DNA from: an uncultured Collinsella sp.
GTDB lineage: Bacteria; Actinomycetota; Coriobacteriia; Coriobacteriales; Coriobacteriaceae
Assembly (NCBI GenBank): GCA_900549655.1
Contig: UROZ01000008.1
Location: 1-37,200 of the forward strand
DNA: 37,200 nt
Direction of reading: 5' to 3'
In this document: positions 15,763-23,581 of the stretch, in pieces
Numbering within the stretch: position 1 is the stretch's first letter
Layout of the letters: each line of letters starts with the position of its first letter
Notes under the pieces: model-generated
The model's input: only the letters and a program-made list of their open reading frames with translations
What the model was told of the DNA's origin: nothing
Databases searched by the model: none
Made by a program: the position numbers and the translations under genes

Positions 15763-15799
15763 AAAAAGCGGTGACGCCTCATTTGAGACGTCACCGCTT
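15763..15799 (-). terminator. Terminator of the PTS operon
   Basis: On the minus strand the stem pairs 15789-15799 with 15766-15776 (AAGCGGTGACG and its complement) around a 12-nt loop, and a T-run follows (complement of 15763-15767). It lies 58 bp after the EIIC stop and separates the operon from transaldolase 1. Confidence 0.85.
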
Positions 15800-15856
15800 C
15801 CGTGTAGGAGCCGGTTATCGGAGCTCCGCCCGATTAGGGCTTAACGTACGCCTGGA

Positions 15857-17248
15857 TTACTCTTCCTCAACGTGATTGATCACAGCACCCTTGGTGTGGA
15901 TGAAGTTGGGGACGAAGGCGACGACCAGAAGGACAGCGAGAATCGCGTAGACACCGGTGGTACCGAAGGCCTCGGCAGCGCGGCCGAGCGTAATACCAAT
16001 GACGGAGAAGTCGAAGTCGCCGAACGTAGTGTTCTTGAAGCCAAAGACGTCAAGAACGGGCAGGAGCAGGGCCGGGGCAAAGGTGATGAGCAGGCCGTTG
16101 ACGAAAGCACCAAGAGCTGCGCCCTTGCGACCGCCAGTAGCATTGCCGTAGATGCCGGCGGTAGCACCGCAGAAGAAGTGGGGAACCATGCCCGGGATGA
16201 TGAAGATGCCCAGGGTAGCGCCCACGATGAACATACCGACTACGCCGCCGATGAAGGAAGCGACAAAGCCGAGGATGACGGCGGTGGGAGCATAGGGGAA
16301 GAAGACGGCGCAGTCGACGGCGGGGATGGCGCCAGGGATCAGCTTGTTGGAGATGCCCTGGAAAGCCGGGACCAGGTCGGCGAGGATCATACGAACGCCG
16401 TTGTAGACGATGGTGACACCAACGGCGAAGGACAGGGCACAGGTCAGGGCATAGACGATTACATTGTCGCCGCCAGCGGTCTTGGTAACGACCGCAGGAT
16501 CTGCGATGTAAGCGGCGAAAGCGGTAACCAGGTAGAAGAAGGCCATGGTAAGAGCCGTGGAGATGGTGGTGTCGCGCAGGAAGGAGAACTTCTCGGGAAC
16601 CTCGATCTTCTCGGTGCTGTTCTCCTCGGCGTCCTTAGCAAAAAGCGTACCGACTGCAGCGGAGATGTAATAGGCGAGTGAACCGAAGTGGCCCATGGCG
16701 ATTTCATCGCCATCGGTAACCTTCTCGGTGAAACGCTGACCAACGGCGGGAAGCATAGCGCTCACGAGACCCAGGAACATGCCGCCCACGATGACAAGCT
16801 GGACATCCTGGAAGCCAGATGCCTGCAGAACGGCAGACAGCAGGCAAGCCATGAACATGCTGTGATGGCCCGTCAGAAAGATGTACTTAAACTTGGTAAA
16901 ACGGGCAATGATAATGTTCACGACGTAGCCGAGAATCAGGATCATCATGGTCTGAACGCCGAGGACGCTCTGAGCCATCGAAACGACGACCTCGTTGTTG
17001 GGCACGACGCCGGTGATGTGGAAACCGGTCTCGATGAAGGTACCCAGCGGAGCAAGGTTCTCCTGAACAACAGCAGCGCCGGCAGACAGCATGATGTAAC
17101 CAAGAATGGGCTTCAGGGTTCCCGTCATCACCTTGTGGGCAGGGCGCTTGAGCGCAACAAGGCCCACAAAGGCAAACAGACCCATGATCCACGCTGGCTT
17201 AGTCAGAATCGATTGGATAAACTCAAGTATGGGAAGGATGGCTTGCAT
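15857..17248 (-). CDS. PTS sugar transporter EIIC, UlaA/SgaT family
   Basis: This 463-residue integral membrane permease is of the phosphotransferase system. The start is the ATG at 17246-17248 with AAAGGAAG about 8 bases upstream; an ORF extension upstream lacks this. The conserved blocks VTDGDEIAMGHFGS, SNKLIPGAIPAVDCAVFFPYAPTAVILGF and FIIPGMVPHFFCGATAGIYGNATGG place it in the UlaA (ascorbate) superfamily, and its length equals UlaA (about 465). It should carry and phosphorylate a sugar together with the EIIB and EIIA encoded just upstream. The named ascorbate pathway genes (UlaD/E/F-type) are absent here, while transaldolases flank the genes, so another sugar, such as a pentose, ketose or pentitol, is at least as likely as ascorbate. 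Confidence 0.88.
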   Translation of the reverse strand: MQAILPILEFIQSILTKPAWIMGLFAFVGLVALKRPAHKVMTGTLKPILGYIMLSAGAAVVQENLAPLGTFIETGFHITGVVPNNEVVVSMAQSVLGVQTMMILILGYVVNIIIARFTKFKYIFLTGHHSMFMACLLSAVLQASGFQDVQLVIVGGMFLGLVSAMLPAVGQRFTEKVTDGDEIAMGHFGSLAYYISAAVGTLFAKDAEENSTEKIEVPEKFSFLRDTTISTALTMAFFYLVTAFAAYIADPAVVTKTAGGDNVIVYALTCALSFAVGVTIVYNGVRMILADLVPAFQGISNKLIPGAIPAVDCAVFFPYAPTAVILGFVASFIGGVVGMFIVGATLGIFIIPGMVPHFFCGATAGIYGNATGGRKGAALGAFVNGLLITFAPALLLPVLDVFGFKNTTFGDFDFSVIGITLGRAAEAFGTTGVYAILAVLLVVAFVPNFIHTKGAVINHVEEE

Positions 17249-17319
17249 CTGCGCTTCCTTTCTCTCTAACGTGGGCGCGTTTCCCTCTTCCACAGGGAAC
17301 CGCCCTTTTTCGTGCCGCT

Positions 17320-17595
17320 TTAGGCGTTAGCGGCGGCCGCCTTGATTGCCTCGAGGGCGTCTTCGCGGATCTTCTTCTTGTTCACATAGCTGCGAACGAT
17401 CACAACGTTGCCGTGGAGCTCGGGGGCGAGCTCCTTAACGGTGATGAACAGATCCGGATTTGCGGAAGAAGCACCGTTCAGGTCCATAGACTCAACGTCG
17501 GCCTTGATGCCCTCCTCCTCGCAAAGCTCCTCGACTTTGCCAGCGAGCATCAGGCTAGACCCGATGCCGTTTCCGCATACGGTGATGATATGCAT
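17320..17595 (-). CDS. PTS EIIB component, UlaB/lactose-type cysteine phosphocarrier
   Basis: This 91-residue cytoplasmic EIIB passes phosphate from EIIA to the incoming sugar. Cys7 in VCGNGIGSSLM is the phosphorylation site at the standard N-terminal position. The start is the ATG at 17593-17595, with GGAGAGGAAGG close upstream. The body (VESMDLNGASSANPDLFITVKELAPEL) and a Lys/Ala-rich C-terminal helix fit the family (about 90-100 residues). It lies 71 bp upstream of EIIC and 75 bp downstream of EIIA in the same operon. Confidence 0.88.
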   Translation of the reverse strand: MHIITVCGNGIGSSLMLAGKVEELCEEEGIKADVESMDLNGASSANPDLFITVKELAPELHGNVVIVRSYVNKKKIREDALEAIKAAAANA

Positions 17596-17670
17596 GGCAA
17601 CCTTCCTCTCCTACACGTGACGGTTTTCCGTCTATCCAAAAGCGGCGACGCATCGCCGTGCCATTAAGGC

Positions 17671-18117
17671 CTAAAAGAATGAACGCATGGTCTCCAAAAC
17701 CTGCTCGGGCGTATCGCATGCGCTGAGCTTGGCAACGCAGTCCTCGTCCTCGAACATCTGCGAAAGCTCCGCCAAGCAGCCAAGATGAGCCTTGGGGTCG
17801 GGTGCGCAAATACCCACGAGCACGTGAACCGGATCGAAATCCTCGTGTCCAAACGCAACGGCAGGGTCAAGCGTGACGATACAGATTCCCGCTTCACTCA
17901 CATTGCCATCTGCCTGGGCGTGGGGCATGGCGATGCCCTCTTCCAAGACCATATAGGGGCCGAATTTGTGAACCGATGAAATCATGGCGTCAACATAGCT
18001 CTGGTCGCATTTGCCAGCGTCTACGAGCAATTTACCGCATGCCCTGATCGCTTCCTCCCAGTCGGAGGCCTCGACGTGGCAGGCAACAAGCTCGGGTTTA
18101 AGAAGATCGGTCAGCAT
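17671..18117 (-). CDS. PTS EIIA component, fructose/mannitol (UlaC) type
   Basis: This 148-residue cytoplasmic EIIA takes phosphate from HPr. The phospho-acceptor is His66 in EEGIAMPHAQ, the typical EIIA-Fru/Mtl/Ula motif. The rest follows the fold, with AGICIVTLDPAVAFGHEDFDPVHVLVGICAPDPKAHLGCLAELSQMF containing the second conserved histidine region. The ATG at 18115-18117 has GGAGTAGGGG upstream and lies 9 bp after the stop of transaldolase 2, so they are tightly co-transcribed. Length matches UlaC (about 154). Confidence 0.9.
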   Translation of the reverse strand: MLTDLLKPELVACHVEASDWEEAIRACGKLLVDAGKCDQSYVDAMISSVHKFGPYMVLEEGIAMPHAQADGNVSEAGICIVTLDPAVAFGHEDFDPVHVLVGICAPDPKAHLGCLAELSQMFEDEDCVAKLSACDTPEQVLETMRSFF

Positions 18118-18126
18118 GCTCGTCCC

Positions 18127-18837
18127 CTACTCCTCGGGCAAGATATGAAAACCAAGCGCCTGAACGTCGCGGGCAAAGCCCTTGACCGTATCAAGCGAGT
18201 ACTCAAGCAAATCTTTCCCGAAATTCTTGCGCTTGGCAAGAATGGCATTGGGGACCGTAATGATCTGGCATCCAACGGACTCTGCCTGGAAGATATTGAG
18301 GACCTCGCGCGTAGACGCCCAGAGAACCTCGGCAGCAGGCTTAACGGCAGCCTTCTTTACGGACTCCGCCATGAGGGGCAGCGGATCGACGCCGGTATCG
18401 GCAATGCGACCGGCAAAGATGGACAGAATAGAGGGGGTCTCGGCAGAAACGGCATCGACGAACTCGTCGACCTGCTCGGGCGTGAAGATAGTGGTGACAT
18501 TCACCTTGATGCCGTCGGCAGAAAGGCGCTTGACCAACGCGGCAGTAGACTCGCCCTTGGTGTTGAGCGCCGGGATCTTAACGTAGACGTTGTCTGCCCA
18601 GGTTGCGATCTCGCGAGCCTCGGCTTCCATACCAGCCTCGTCATCAGCGAAAACCTCAAAAGAGACCGACACATCGGTAATGTGCTCAAGAACCGTCTTG
18701 GCAAAAGCGCGGTAGTCGGTCACGCCGCCGGCCTTCATAAGGGAAGGATTGGTCGTGAAGCCCTGAACGTTGCCATTGTCATGCATGTCAAGCATGCCTT
18801 CGAGGTTAGCGCCGTCGGCAAACACCTTGATCGCCAT
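18127..18837 (-). CDS. Transaldolase family protein (FSA/TalC type), copy 2
   Basis: This is the 236-residue paralogue of copy 1 and the first gene of the minus-strand PTS operon. The ATG at 18835-18837 has AAAGGA about 8 bases upstream. It has the same family blocks: MAIKVFADGANLEGM at the start, FTTNPSLMKAGG, the Schiff-base lysine in VYVKIPALN (K87), VNVTTIFTPEQVDEF and IFAGRIADTGVDPLP. It ends in GFHILPEE, two residues longer than copy 1. Its position directly before EIIA suggests that the imported sugar phosphate feeds the non-oxidative pentose phosphate reactions. Divergent from a DeoR regulator, with paired repeats between. Confidence 0.9.
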   Translation of the reverse strand: MAIKVFADGANLEGMLDMHDNGNVQGFTTNPSLMKAGGVTDYRAFAKTVLEHITDVSVSFEVFADDEAGMEAEAREIATWADNVYVKIPALNTKGESTAALVKRLSADGIKVNVTTIFTPEQVDEFVDAVSAETPSILSIFAGRIADTGVDPLPLMAESVKKAAVKPAAEVLWASTREVLNIFQAESVGCQIITVPNAILAKRKNFGKDLLEYSLDTVKGFARDVQALGFHILPEE

Positions 18838-18865
18838 GTTCGGTCCTTTCTCATCTAACACTATT

Positions 18866-18953
18866 GCTATCGAAAGCCTTCTTCTTTGTTTCAAAAGCTT
18901 TTCGGTTTTCTTTTATAAACCATTTCAAAAGCTATCGAAAGCTCAATTGTCAA
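18866..18953 (-). promoter_or_regulatory. Promoter-operator region of the transaldolase-PTS operon
   Basis: GCTATCGAAAGC occurs twice, at 18866-18877 and 18931-18942, exactly 65 bp apart. TTTCAAAAGCT occurs at 18889-18899 and 18923-18933. On the minus strand TTGACA (18948-18953) is a consensus -35 box placed just upstream of one pair of repeats; no good -10 box follows at 17 bp, although TATAAA (18912-18917) lies further on. Such repeated motifs between a DeoR gene and its sugar operon are likely DeoR operators. Confidence 0.6.
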
Positions 18954-19107
18954 CTTTCCGTGAACGGTCGAATATCGGGTGTGAACGTGCTTCTTTTGGG
19001 CGGCACCTCCAGAACAAGCCCCTCTATACGCTATTTAAGTGCGAACTATCTGCTACATATGCATTCGGGACATGCCATTCCGTTCATTTGATTCATACGA
19101 TTTTGCC

Positions 19108-19148
19108 TTGTTCTTTTCATATCGATACGTTATATTTCGATTACGAAA
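19108..19148 (+). promoter_or_regulatory. deoR promoter with overlapping palindrome
   Basis: TTGTTC (19108-19113), a 17-bp spacer and TATATT (19131-19136) form a credible promoter 50 bp before the deoR start. The palindrome TTTCG-ATTA-CGAAA (19135-19148) overlaps the -10 end and the start site. It shares the TCGAAA/TTTCGA core with the repeats on the operon side, so autoregulation is likely. The remainder of 18838-19185 holds no ORF. Confidence 0.55.
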
Positions 19149-19185
19149 GGCGCATCTTTTGCCTTTTGTTCAAAAGGAGCGGCAT

Positions 19186-19977
19186 ATGGCATCTACTTCA
19201 GACCTTTCACCGGCCGAGCGTCAGCGATTTATCATGAATTGGCTGGCCGAAAAACCAAATATCTCGGTATCCGACATCGTTCGCCGTTTTTCGGTTTCGG
19301 AAGTCACCGCACGACACGACCTCGTCTCGCTGGAATCCGAGGGCAAGCTGCGTCGCGTACGCGGTGGAGCGGTATCGCTTTCTCGCTCCAACGCAATCTC
19401 GTATCCCGAGGAGCGCATCAATGTCCAAGTCGAGGCCAAGGAGACAATCGCCGCAACCGCAGCAACTCTTGTTGATGATGGCGATGTTCTGGTAATTGAT
19501 ATCGGCACCACGGGCTTTTACTTCGCTAAGGCCCTCATGGACAAGCGTGAGATCACCATTATCACCGGCGATCTTGCAATCGCGAACTACGCCAGCTTCA
19601 ATCTCCCCAATGCTTCGGTAGTGCTGCTGGGCGGCTCCGTGCGCAAGGGTCACCTCTATCTCGCGGGCGCACTAACGCTCGACTGTATGAGCAAACTACA
19701 TGCCGACAAGGCGTTTGTCAGTGCCGACGGATTCCACCCCGACCACGGTTTTACCGTCGAGCACGACTTCTCGGCCATGATCAAGCATATGTACCTGACC
19801 AACTCAAACCAGGGTTACATGATGGTTGACCAGGGAAAGTTCAACAAGACCAGTTTTTATCAGTCCGCGCAGATCGATGACCTCGATGGCATCATCGTTG
19901 ACGGAGACGACGGGGGCATCATGACGGCGGCGATCGAGAGCAGCCGCAGTCATCCCAAGCTCTATATTGCAAAATAG
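19186..19977 (+). CDS. DeoR-family transcriptional regulator of the PTS locus
   Basis: This 263-residue sugar-phosphate-responsive repressor starts at the ATG 19186 with AAAAGGAG 7 bases upstream; a longer in-frame reading through the promoter region is not credible. The DeoR winged helix covers about residues 8-62: SVSDIVRRFSVSEVTARHDLVSLESEGKLRRVRGGAV is a textbook match. The C-terminal sugar-phosphate sensor has DIGTTGFYFAKAL, VVLLGGSVRKGHLYLAGA and DKAFVSADGFHPDHGFTVEHDFSAMIKHMYL, as in DeoR/GlpR/AgaR. It is divergent from the transaldolase-PTS operon with likely operators between, so it should repress that operon until the phosphorylated sugar appears. Confidence 0.92.
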   Translation: MASTSDLSPAERQRFIMNWLAEKPNISVSDIVRRFSVSEVTARHDLVSLESEGKLRRVRGGAVSLSRSNAISYPEERINVQVEAKETIAATAATLVDDGDVLVIDIGTTGFYFAKALMDKREITIITGDLAIANYASFNLPNASVVLLGGSVRKGHLYLAGALTLDCMSKLHADKAFVSADGFHPDHGFTVEHDFSAMIKHMYLTNSNQGYMMVDQGKFNKTSFYQSAQIDDLDGIIVDGDDGGIMTAAIESSRSHPKLYIAK

Positions 19978-19980
19978 CCC

Positions 19981-20024
19981 AAATGGCCGGGTCGCCCCCC
20001 CCACTGCGGGCGACCCGGCCATTT
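19981..20024. terminator. Bidirectional terminator between deoR and the HAD gene
   Basis: AAATGGCCGGGTCGCCC (19981-19997) pairs perfectly with GGGCGACCCGGCCATTT (20008-20024). It serves both convergent genes, which end at 19977 and 20026. Confidence 0.9.
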
Positions 20025-20025
20025 A

Positions 20026-20853
20026 TTAAATCAACCCAAAGTGGTGCATGGCGGTGACGGTGCCGTCGTGTGCGACATCATCGGTCACGTAGTCGGCGAG
20101 CGCCTTGACCTCGGGCATGGCGTTGCCCATGGCCACGGCCGTCTCGACCGCAGCGAGCATGCCCAGGTCGTTACCCGAATCGCCGAAGCCAAAGGTGCGT
20201 GCGTTGCCGGTGCGACCCAGGTATTCCAGCGCTCGCGCCACGCCCACGCCCTTGTCGATGCCCTTGGGGCTCAGCTCGCGATTCTGACCACCGGTGTTGC
20301 ACAGCTCAAACTCGCGATCGATAAAGCCATCATCGTTGGCTACGCGAGCCAGGTCGCTCGCGACGATGCCTACCTTGCCCACGCGCAGACGGCCGTCGAC
20401 GCGCATTTCCTCGGTGCTGTGCACCACAGAAGTGCCAATCAGAGACGACTGCTCAACACCCGCGGGTTCCAGGGCAAAAGTAGCCACGTTGGTCTCGAAA
20501 AAGGCTTCAATCCCTGCCGCGGCCATACGGCGTGCAAGCTCCTCAACAATGTCTTCGTCAAAGCAGTCCTCATACACCACGCGGCCCTCGACCTCGAGCG
20601 TGGCGCCCGCCATGGCAACGACGCCCGCGGGGTCGAGCGCACGCAAGCTATCGGCGATGAGCCACAGGGGGCGACCCGTGCAGATAAACGCCTTGTGTCC
20701 CGCGTCGCGCAGGCGATGAAACGCCTCGACGACCGCCTGCGAGGGGCGAACCGCCGAAAAGTCCTTATCGGTCATGTTGTCGGGATCGAACGACGTCAGC
20801 GTGCCGTCCACGTCAAAAAAGAGCACGGCGGAATCGGGGCACGCATCAATCAT
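20026..20853 (-). CDS. HAD-superfamily phosphatase (Cof/YbiV-like)
   Basis: This 275-residue hydrolase probably dephosphorylates sugar phosphates or similar small metabolites. The start is the ATG at 20851-20853 with AAAGGA 8 bases upstream. Motif I is FFDVDGTLTS with the nucleophile and acid Asp pair, motif II is ICTGRP, and motif IV is GFGDSGNDLGML. The stretch between them (about 85-185) forms a C2-type cap as in Cof-type enzymes. VAMGNAMPEVKALADYVTDD near the end is typical of this group. Length fits the family (about 270). It is convergent with deoR and divergent from the rRNA methyltransferase gene, 75 bp away; no link to the PTS is implied by layout. Confidence 0.9.
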   Translation of the reverse strand: MIDACPDSAVLFFDVDGTLTSFDPDNMTDKDFSAVRPSQAVVEAFHRLRDAGHKAFICTGRPLWLIADSLRALDPAGVVAMAGATLEVEGRVVYEDCFDEDIVEELARRMAAAGIEAFFETNVATFALEPAGVEQSSLIGTSVVHSTEEMRVDGRLRVGKVGIVASDLARVANDDGFIDREFELCNTGGQNRELSPKGIDKGVGVARALEYLGRTGNARTFGFGDSGNDLGMLAAVETAVAMGNAMPEVKALADYVTDDVAHDGTVTAMHHFGLI

Positions 20854-20928
20854 ATGGGTTCCTTTCGGGGGCGAGAGTAAACGAAGCATCCATCATATAA
20901 TGGAGCGACGCAACCAGAGAGGTCACCC

Positions 20929-23487
20929 ATGGAATTTTACGCAAGCTGCCCCGAGGGCTTTGAGTCCGCACTCGCCGATGAGCTTAAACGCCTCGGGCTT
21001 TCGCATGTTCGCCGGCTGAAGGGCCGCGCTACATTTGAGGGCGAGCTCGAAGAAGGCTACCGCGCCTGTCTGTGGTCACGCCTGGCGAGCCGTGTGTTCG
21101 TGGTACTCGGGCGCTTTGAGGCGCAGGATGCCGATGAACTGTACGACAGCGTTTACGACATCGCCTGGGAGACCATCATCCGCCCCGGTGCCACCATCGC
21201 CATCACCGCCCGCGGCGTGACCGAGCAGCTGCGCAACACGCGCTTCTCGGCCCTGCGCGCCAAGGACGCATTGTGCGACCGCCTGGCCGAGACCACGGGC
21301 CGTCGCGCCGATGTCGATGCCGCCGACCCCGACGTTCACCTGCTGCTTTCGCTGCGCCAGCGTCGCGCGAGCATCAGCCTGGACCTTTCGGGCGATCCGT
21401 TATTCAAGCGCCTGCCGCCCGCAGCGACCCGCGCCGGCGAGGGCGCGCACGTGCTGCGCCCCGACTACGCCGCCCTGGTGCTGGCGCAGGTCGGCTGGAC
21501 CGCGCTATGCGAGCGCGAGCTGACGGCCGATGATTACGAGAACGAAGCCCTGCCCACGCTGGTCGACGCCTCATGCGCCGGCGGCGGCCTGCTGCTGGAG
21601 GCCGTGGACATTCTGACTGACCGCGCCCCGGGTTTTGCACGCAAGCACTGGGGTTTTGAGGGCTGGCAGCTGCATGATGCCGCCCTGTGGGAGCAGCTGC
21701 TTGCCGAGGCGCGCGAGCGCGAGGCGGCAGCGCGCGAGCGGCAGGCGCGCATCGTGGCCGTAGACATCGACCCCGCCGCCCGCAAGACTGCCGAGCGCAT
21801 GGTCAAGTGCGCCGGCTACAAGCGTTTTGTCGACTTTTGCGCTGCCAAGCCAGCCACCGTGCTGGACCACGCGGGCGCCGTCGCCGGTGCCGCCGTGGTC
21901 GCGGACACCACCGAGACCCCGCTTTCGCTCATGCACGACGCCATGACACTCATCGGCGAGCTGCGCCGCGCGCCCGAGCTTACCGCCGCGCCGGTCGCCG
22001 CGCTCACCCGCGATGGACTTATGGCCCGCGCGCTCCATGCCGAGCCTGCGCGCTCCATCGCCGTCATGCCCAATAACGAGGAGGCGGCTCTTGAGGTTTG
22101 GCCCTCGCTCGACCACGCCGCCGCGGCATTCGAAGCTGCGACCAGCGCAGATGCCGAGAAACAGACCGCGGACGCCGTGGACGAAGCCGCCAGCACCCCC
22201 ACGTCCGAACCTGCCGCCACGCTCGACCTGGGCGACGGCAAGCCGTTGCCCGTGCTCATTCCCGAGTCCGAGCAGTTCGCCAACCGCCTGCGCAAGAATG
22301 CCCGTCTGCGCCGCAAGTGGGCCAAGCGCGAGGGCGTGAGCTGCTACCGCGTCTACGATGCCGACCTGCCCGATTACTCCGCCGCCATCGACCTGTACGA
22401 GGGTTGCCCGCAGACGCCGGGCCGCTGGCTCGTCATCGCCGAATACGCCGCGCCCAAGACCATCGACCCCACGCTAGCCCAGGCCCGCATGCTCGACATT
22501 TTGGCCATCGCGCCGCGCATCCTAGATGTTCCCGCCGAGCATGTGCACGCCAAGGCCCGCATGCGTTCGCGCGGCGGCTCGCAGTACGGCAAGCAGGGCG
22601 CCGGCAAGGGCGGCTCGGGCGAGCGCGCCAACATCGCGCGCCGTCGCCTGCCGCTCATCGAAGAGGGCGGACTCACCTTTGCCGTCAACTTTGATGACTA
22701 CCTGGATGTGGGCATCTTCTTGGATCACCGCGTCACCCGCAACCTGGTGCGCGAGCACGCCAAACAGGCACGCCGCTTCCTCAACCTGTTCGCCTACACC
22801 GGCACCGCCACCTGCTATGCGGCCGACGGCGGCGTCGAGGAAACCGTGACAGTCGACCTTTCCAACACCTACCTGGACTGGGCCGAGCGCAATATGCGCC
22901 AGAACGGCTTTGTTGGTCCGCAGCATCATTTTGTGCGCGACGACGTGCTTGCCTGGATTCGCGACCAGCGCCAGACGCGCAACCGCTGGGACCTGATCTT
23001 TGTCGACCCGCCCACGTTCTCGAACTCGTCCAAGATGGGCCGCCGCACCTGGGATGTCCAGCGCGACCATGTTGAGCTTTTGGCCGGCGTATCGCGCCTG
23101 CTCGCACAGGGCGGCCACGCCATCTTTAGCTGCAACCTGCGCGGCTTCCGCCCCGAGACGCGCAAGCTCGCGCGCGCGGGCGTCGTGTTGGAGGACATTA
23201 CGGCGCAGACCATCCCCGAGGACTTCGCGCGCAACCAGAAGGTGCACCACTGCTACATCGTGCGCCGCCTGCCCATCGAGGACGCCATGGCCGAGGTCGG
23301 CTTTAGCGCCGAGGAGATTGCCGAGCGTGTCGAGGAGCTGCGCAACCCCGAGGTCCGCAAGCCTCGCGCGGCAGTGCCCACGCACGCGCAGGCCGGCAAC
23401 GGCAGGTCCAACTTTGCCGGCAAACCCTCCCCTGCCGGCAAGCCCAAAAAGAAGAAGTTCTACGCCAGCAAGCCCAAGGGCAAATAA
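20929..23487 (+). CDS. rlmL: RlmKL-type bifunctional 23S rRNA methyltransferase, N-terminal catalytic motifs degenerate
   Basis: This 852-residue protein is built like E. coli RlmKL (702 residues), which makes m2G2445 (RlmL half) and m7G2069 (RlmK half) in 23S rRNA. A THUMP region (about 45-160) and an RlmL-like methyltransferase come first, and an RlmK-like methyltransferase with FVDPPTFSNSSKM (DPPTF 693-697) comes last. In the RlmL half the SAM motif reads DASCAGGG (213-220) instead of the usual DPxCGSGT, and the NPPYGER catalytic motif is replaced by ADTTET (325-330). That half may therefore be inactive. An acidic Ala/Thr-rich linker (about 400-435) joins the halves, an insertion RGGSQYGKQGAGKGGSG precedes the RlmK core, and the C-terminus is a Lys-rich tail. 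AGAGAGGTCACCC precedes the ATG. Confidence 0.88.
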   Translation: MEFYASCPEGFESALADELKRLGLSHVRRLKGRATFEGELEEGYRACLWSRLASRVFVVLGRFEAQDADELYDSVYDIAWETIIRPGATIAITARGVTEQLRNTRFSALRAKDALCDRLAETTGRRADVDAADPDVHLLLSLRQRRASISLDLSGDPLFKRLPPAATRAGEGAHVLRPDYAALVLAQVGWTALCERELTADDYENEALPTLVDASCAGGGLLLEAVDILTDRAPGFARKHWGFEGWQLHDAALWEQLLAEAREREAAARERQARIVAVDIDPAARKTAERMVKCAGYKRFVDFCAAKPATVLDHAGAVAGAAVVADTTETPLSLMHDAMTLIGELRRAPELTAAPVAALTRDGLMARALHAEPARSIAVMPNNEEAALEVWPSLDHAAAAFEAATSADAEKQTADAVDEAASTPTSEPAATLDLGDGKPLPVLIPESEQFANRLRKNARLRRKWAKREGVSCYRVYDADLPDYSAAIDLYEGCPQTPGRWLVIAEYAAPKTIDPTLAQARMLDILAIAPRILDVPAEHVHAKARMRSRGGSQYGKQGAGKGGSGERANIARRRLPLIEEGGLTFAVNFDDYLDVGIFLDHRVTRNLVREHAKQARRFLNLFAYTGTATCYAADGGVEETVTVDLSNTYLDWAERNMRQNGFVGPQHHFVRDDVLAWIRDQRQTRNRWDLIFVDPPTFSNSSKMGRRTWDVQRDHVELLAGVSRLLAQGGHAIFSCNLRGFRPETRKLARAGVVLEDITAQTIPEDFARNQKVHHCYIVRRLPIEDAMAEVGFSAEEIAERVEELRNPEVRKPRAAVPTHAQAGNGRSNFAGKPSPAGKPKKKKFYASKPKGK

Positions 23488-23491
23488 AAAA

Positions 23492-23556
23492 GTTGCGGTG
23501 GAATACGGACTGTTTTGCCTGGAATTAGGCAAAGTTAGACCGTATTTCACCGCAAC
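23492..23556 (-). terminator. Two-tier hairpin ending the kdpDE transcript
   Basis: GTTGCGGTGGAATACGG (23492-23508) pairs with CCGTATTTCACCGCAAC (23540-23556), with a single G-U pair. Inside it TTTGCCT (23514-23520) pairs with AGGCAAA (23527-23533). On the minus strand the stem is followed directly by CTTTTTTATT, so it can terminate the kdpE transcript. For the plus-strand rlmL transcript there is no T-run. It fills the 94-bp gap between the convergent genes. Confidence 0.75.
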
Positions 23557-23581
23557 TCATATTGGGACGGTGGTTGGCGAT

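Noticed and set aside
15857..17248. Naming the PTS as ascorbate-specific (ulaA/B/C)
   Set aside because: The family match is good, but the ascorbate catabolic genes are absent and transaldolases are present; the substrate is left open.
19039..19185. Longer N-terminus for the DeoR protein
   Set aside because: The extension would translate through the promoter and palindrome and lacks a ribosome binding site; the ATG at 19186 has a strong one.
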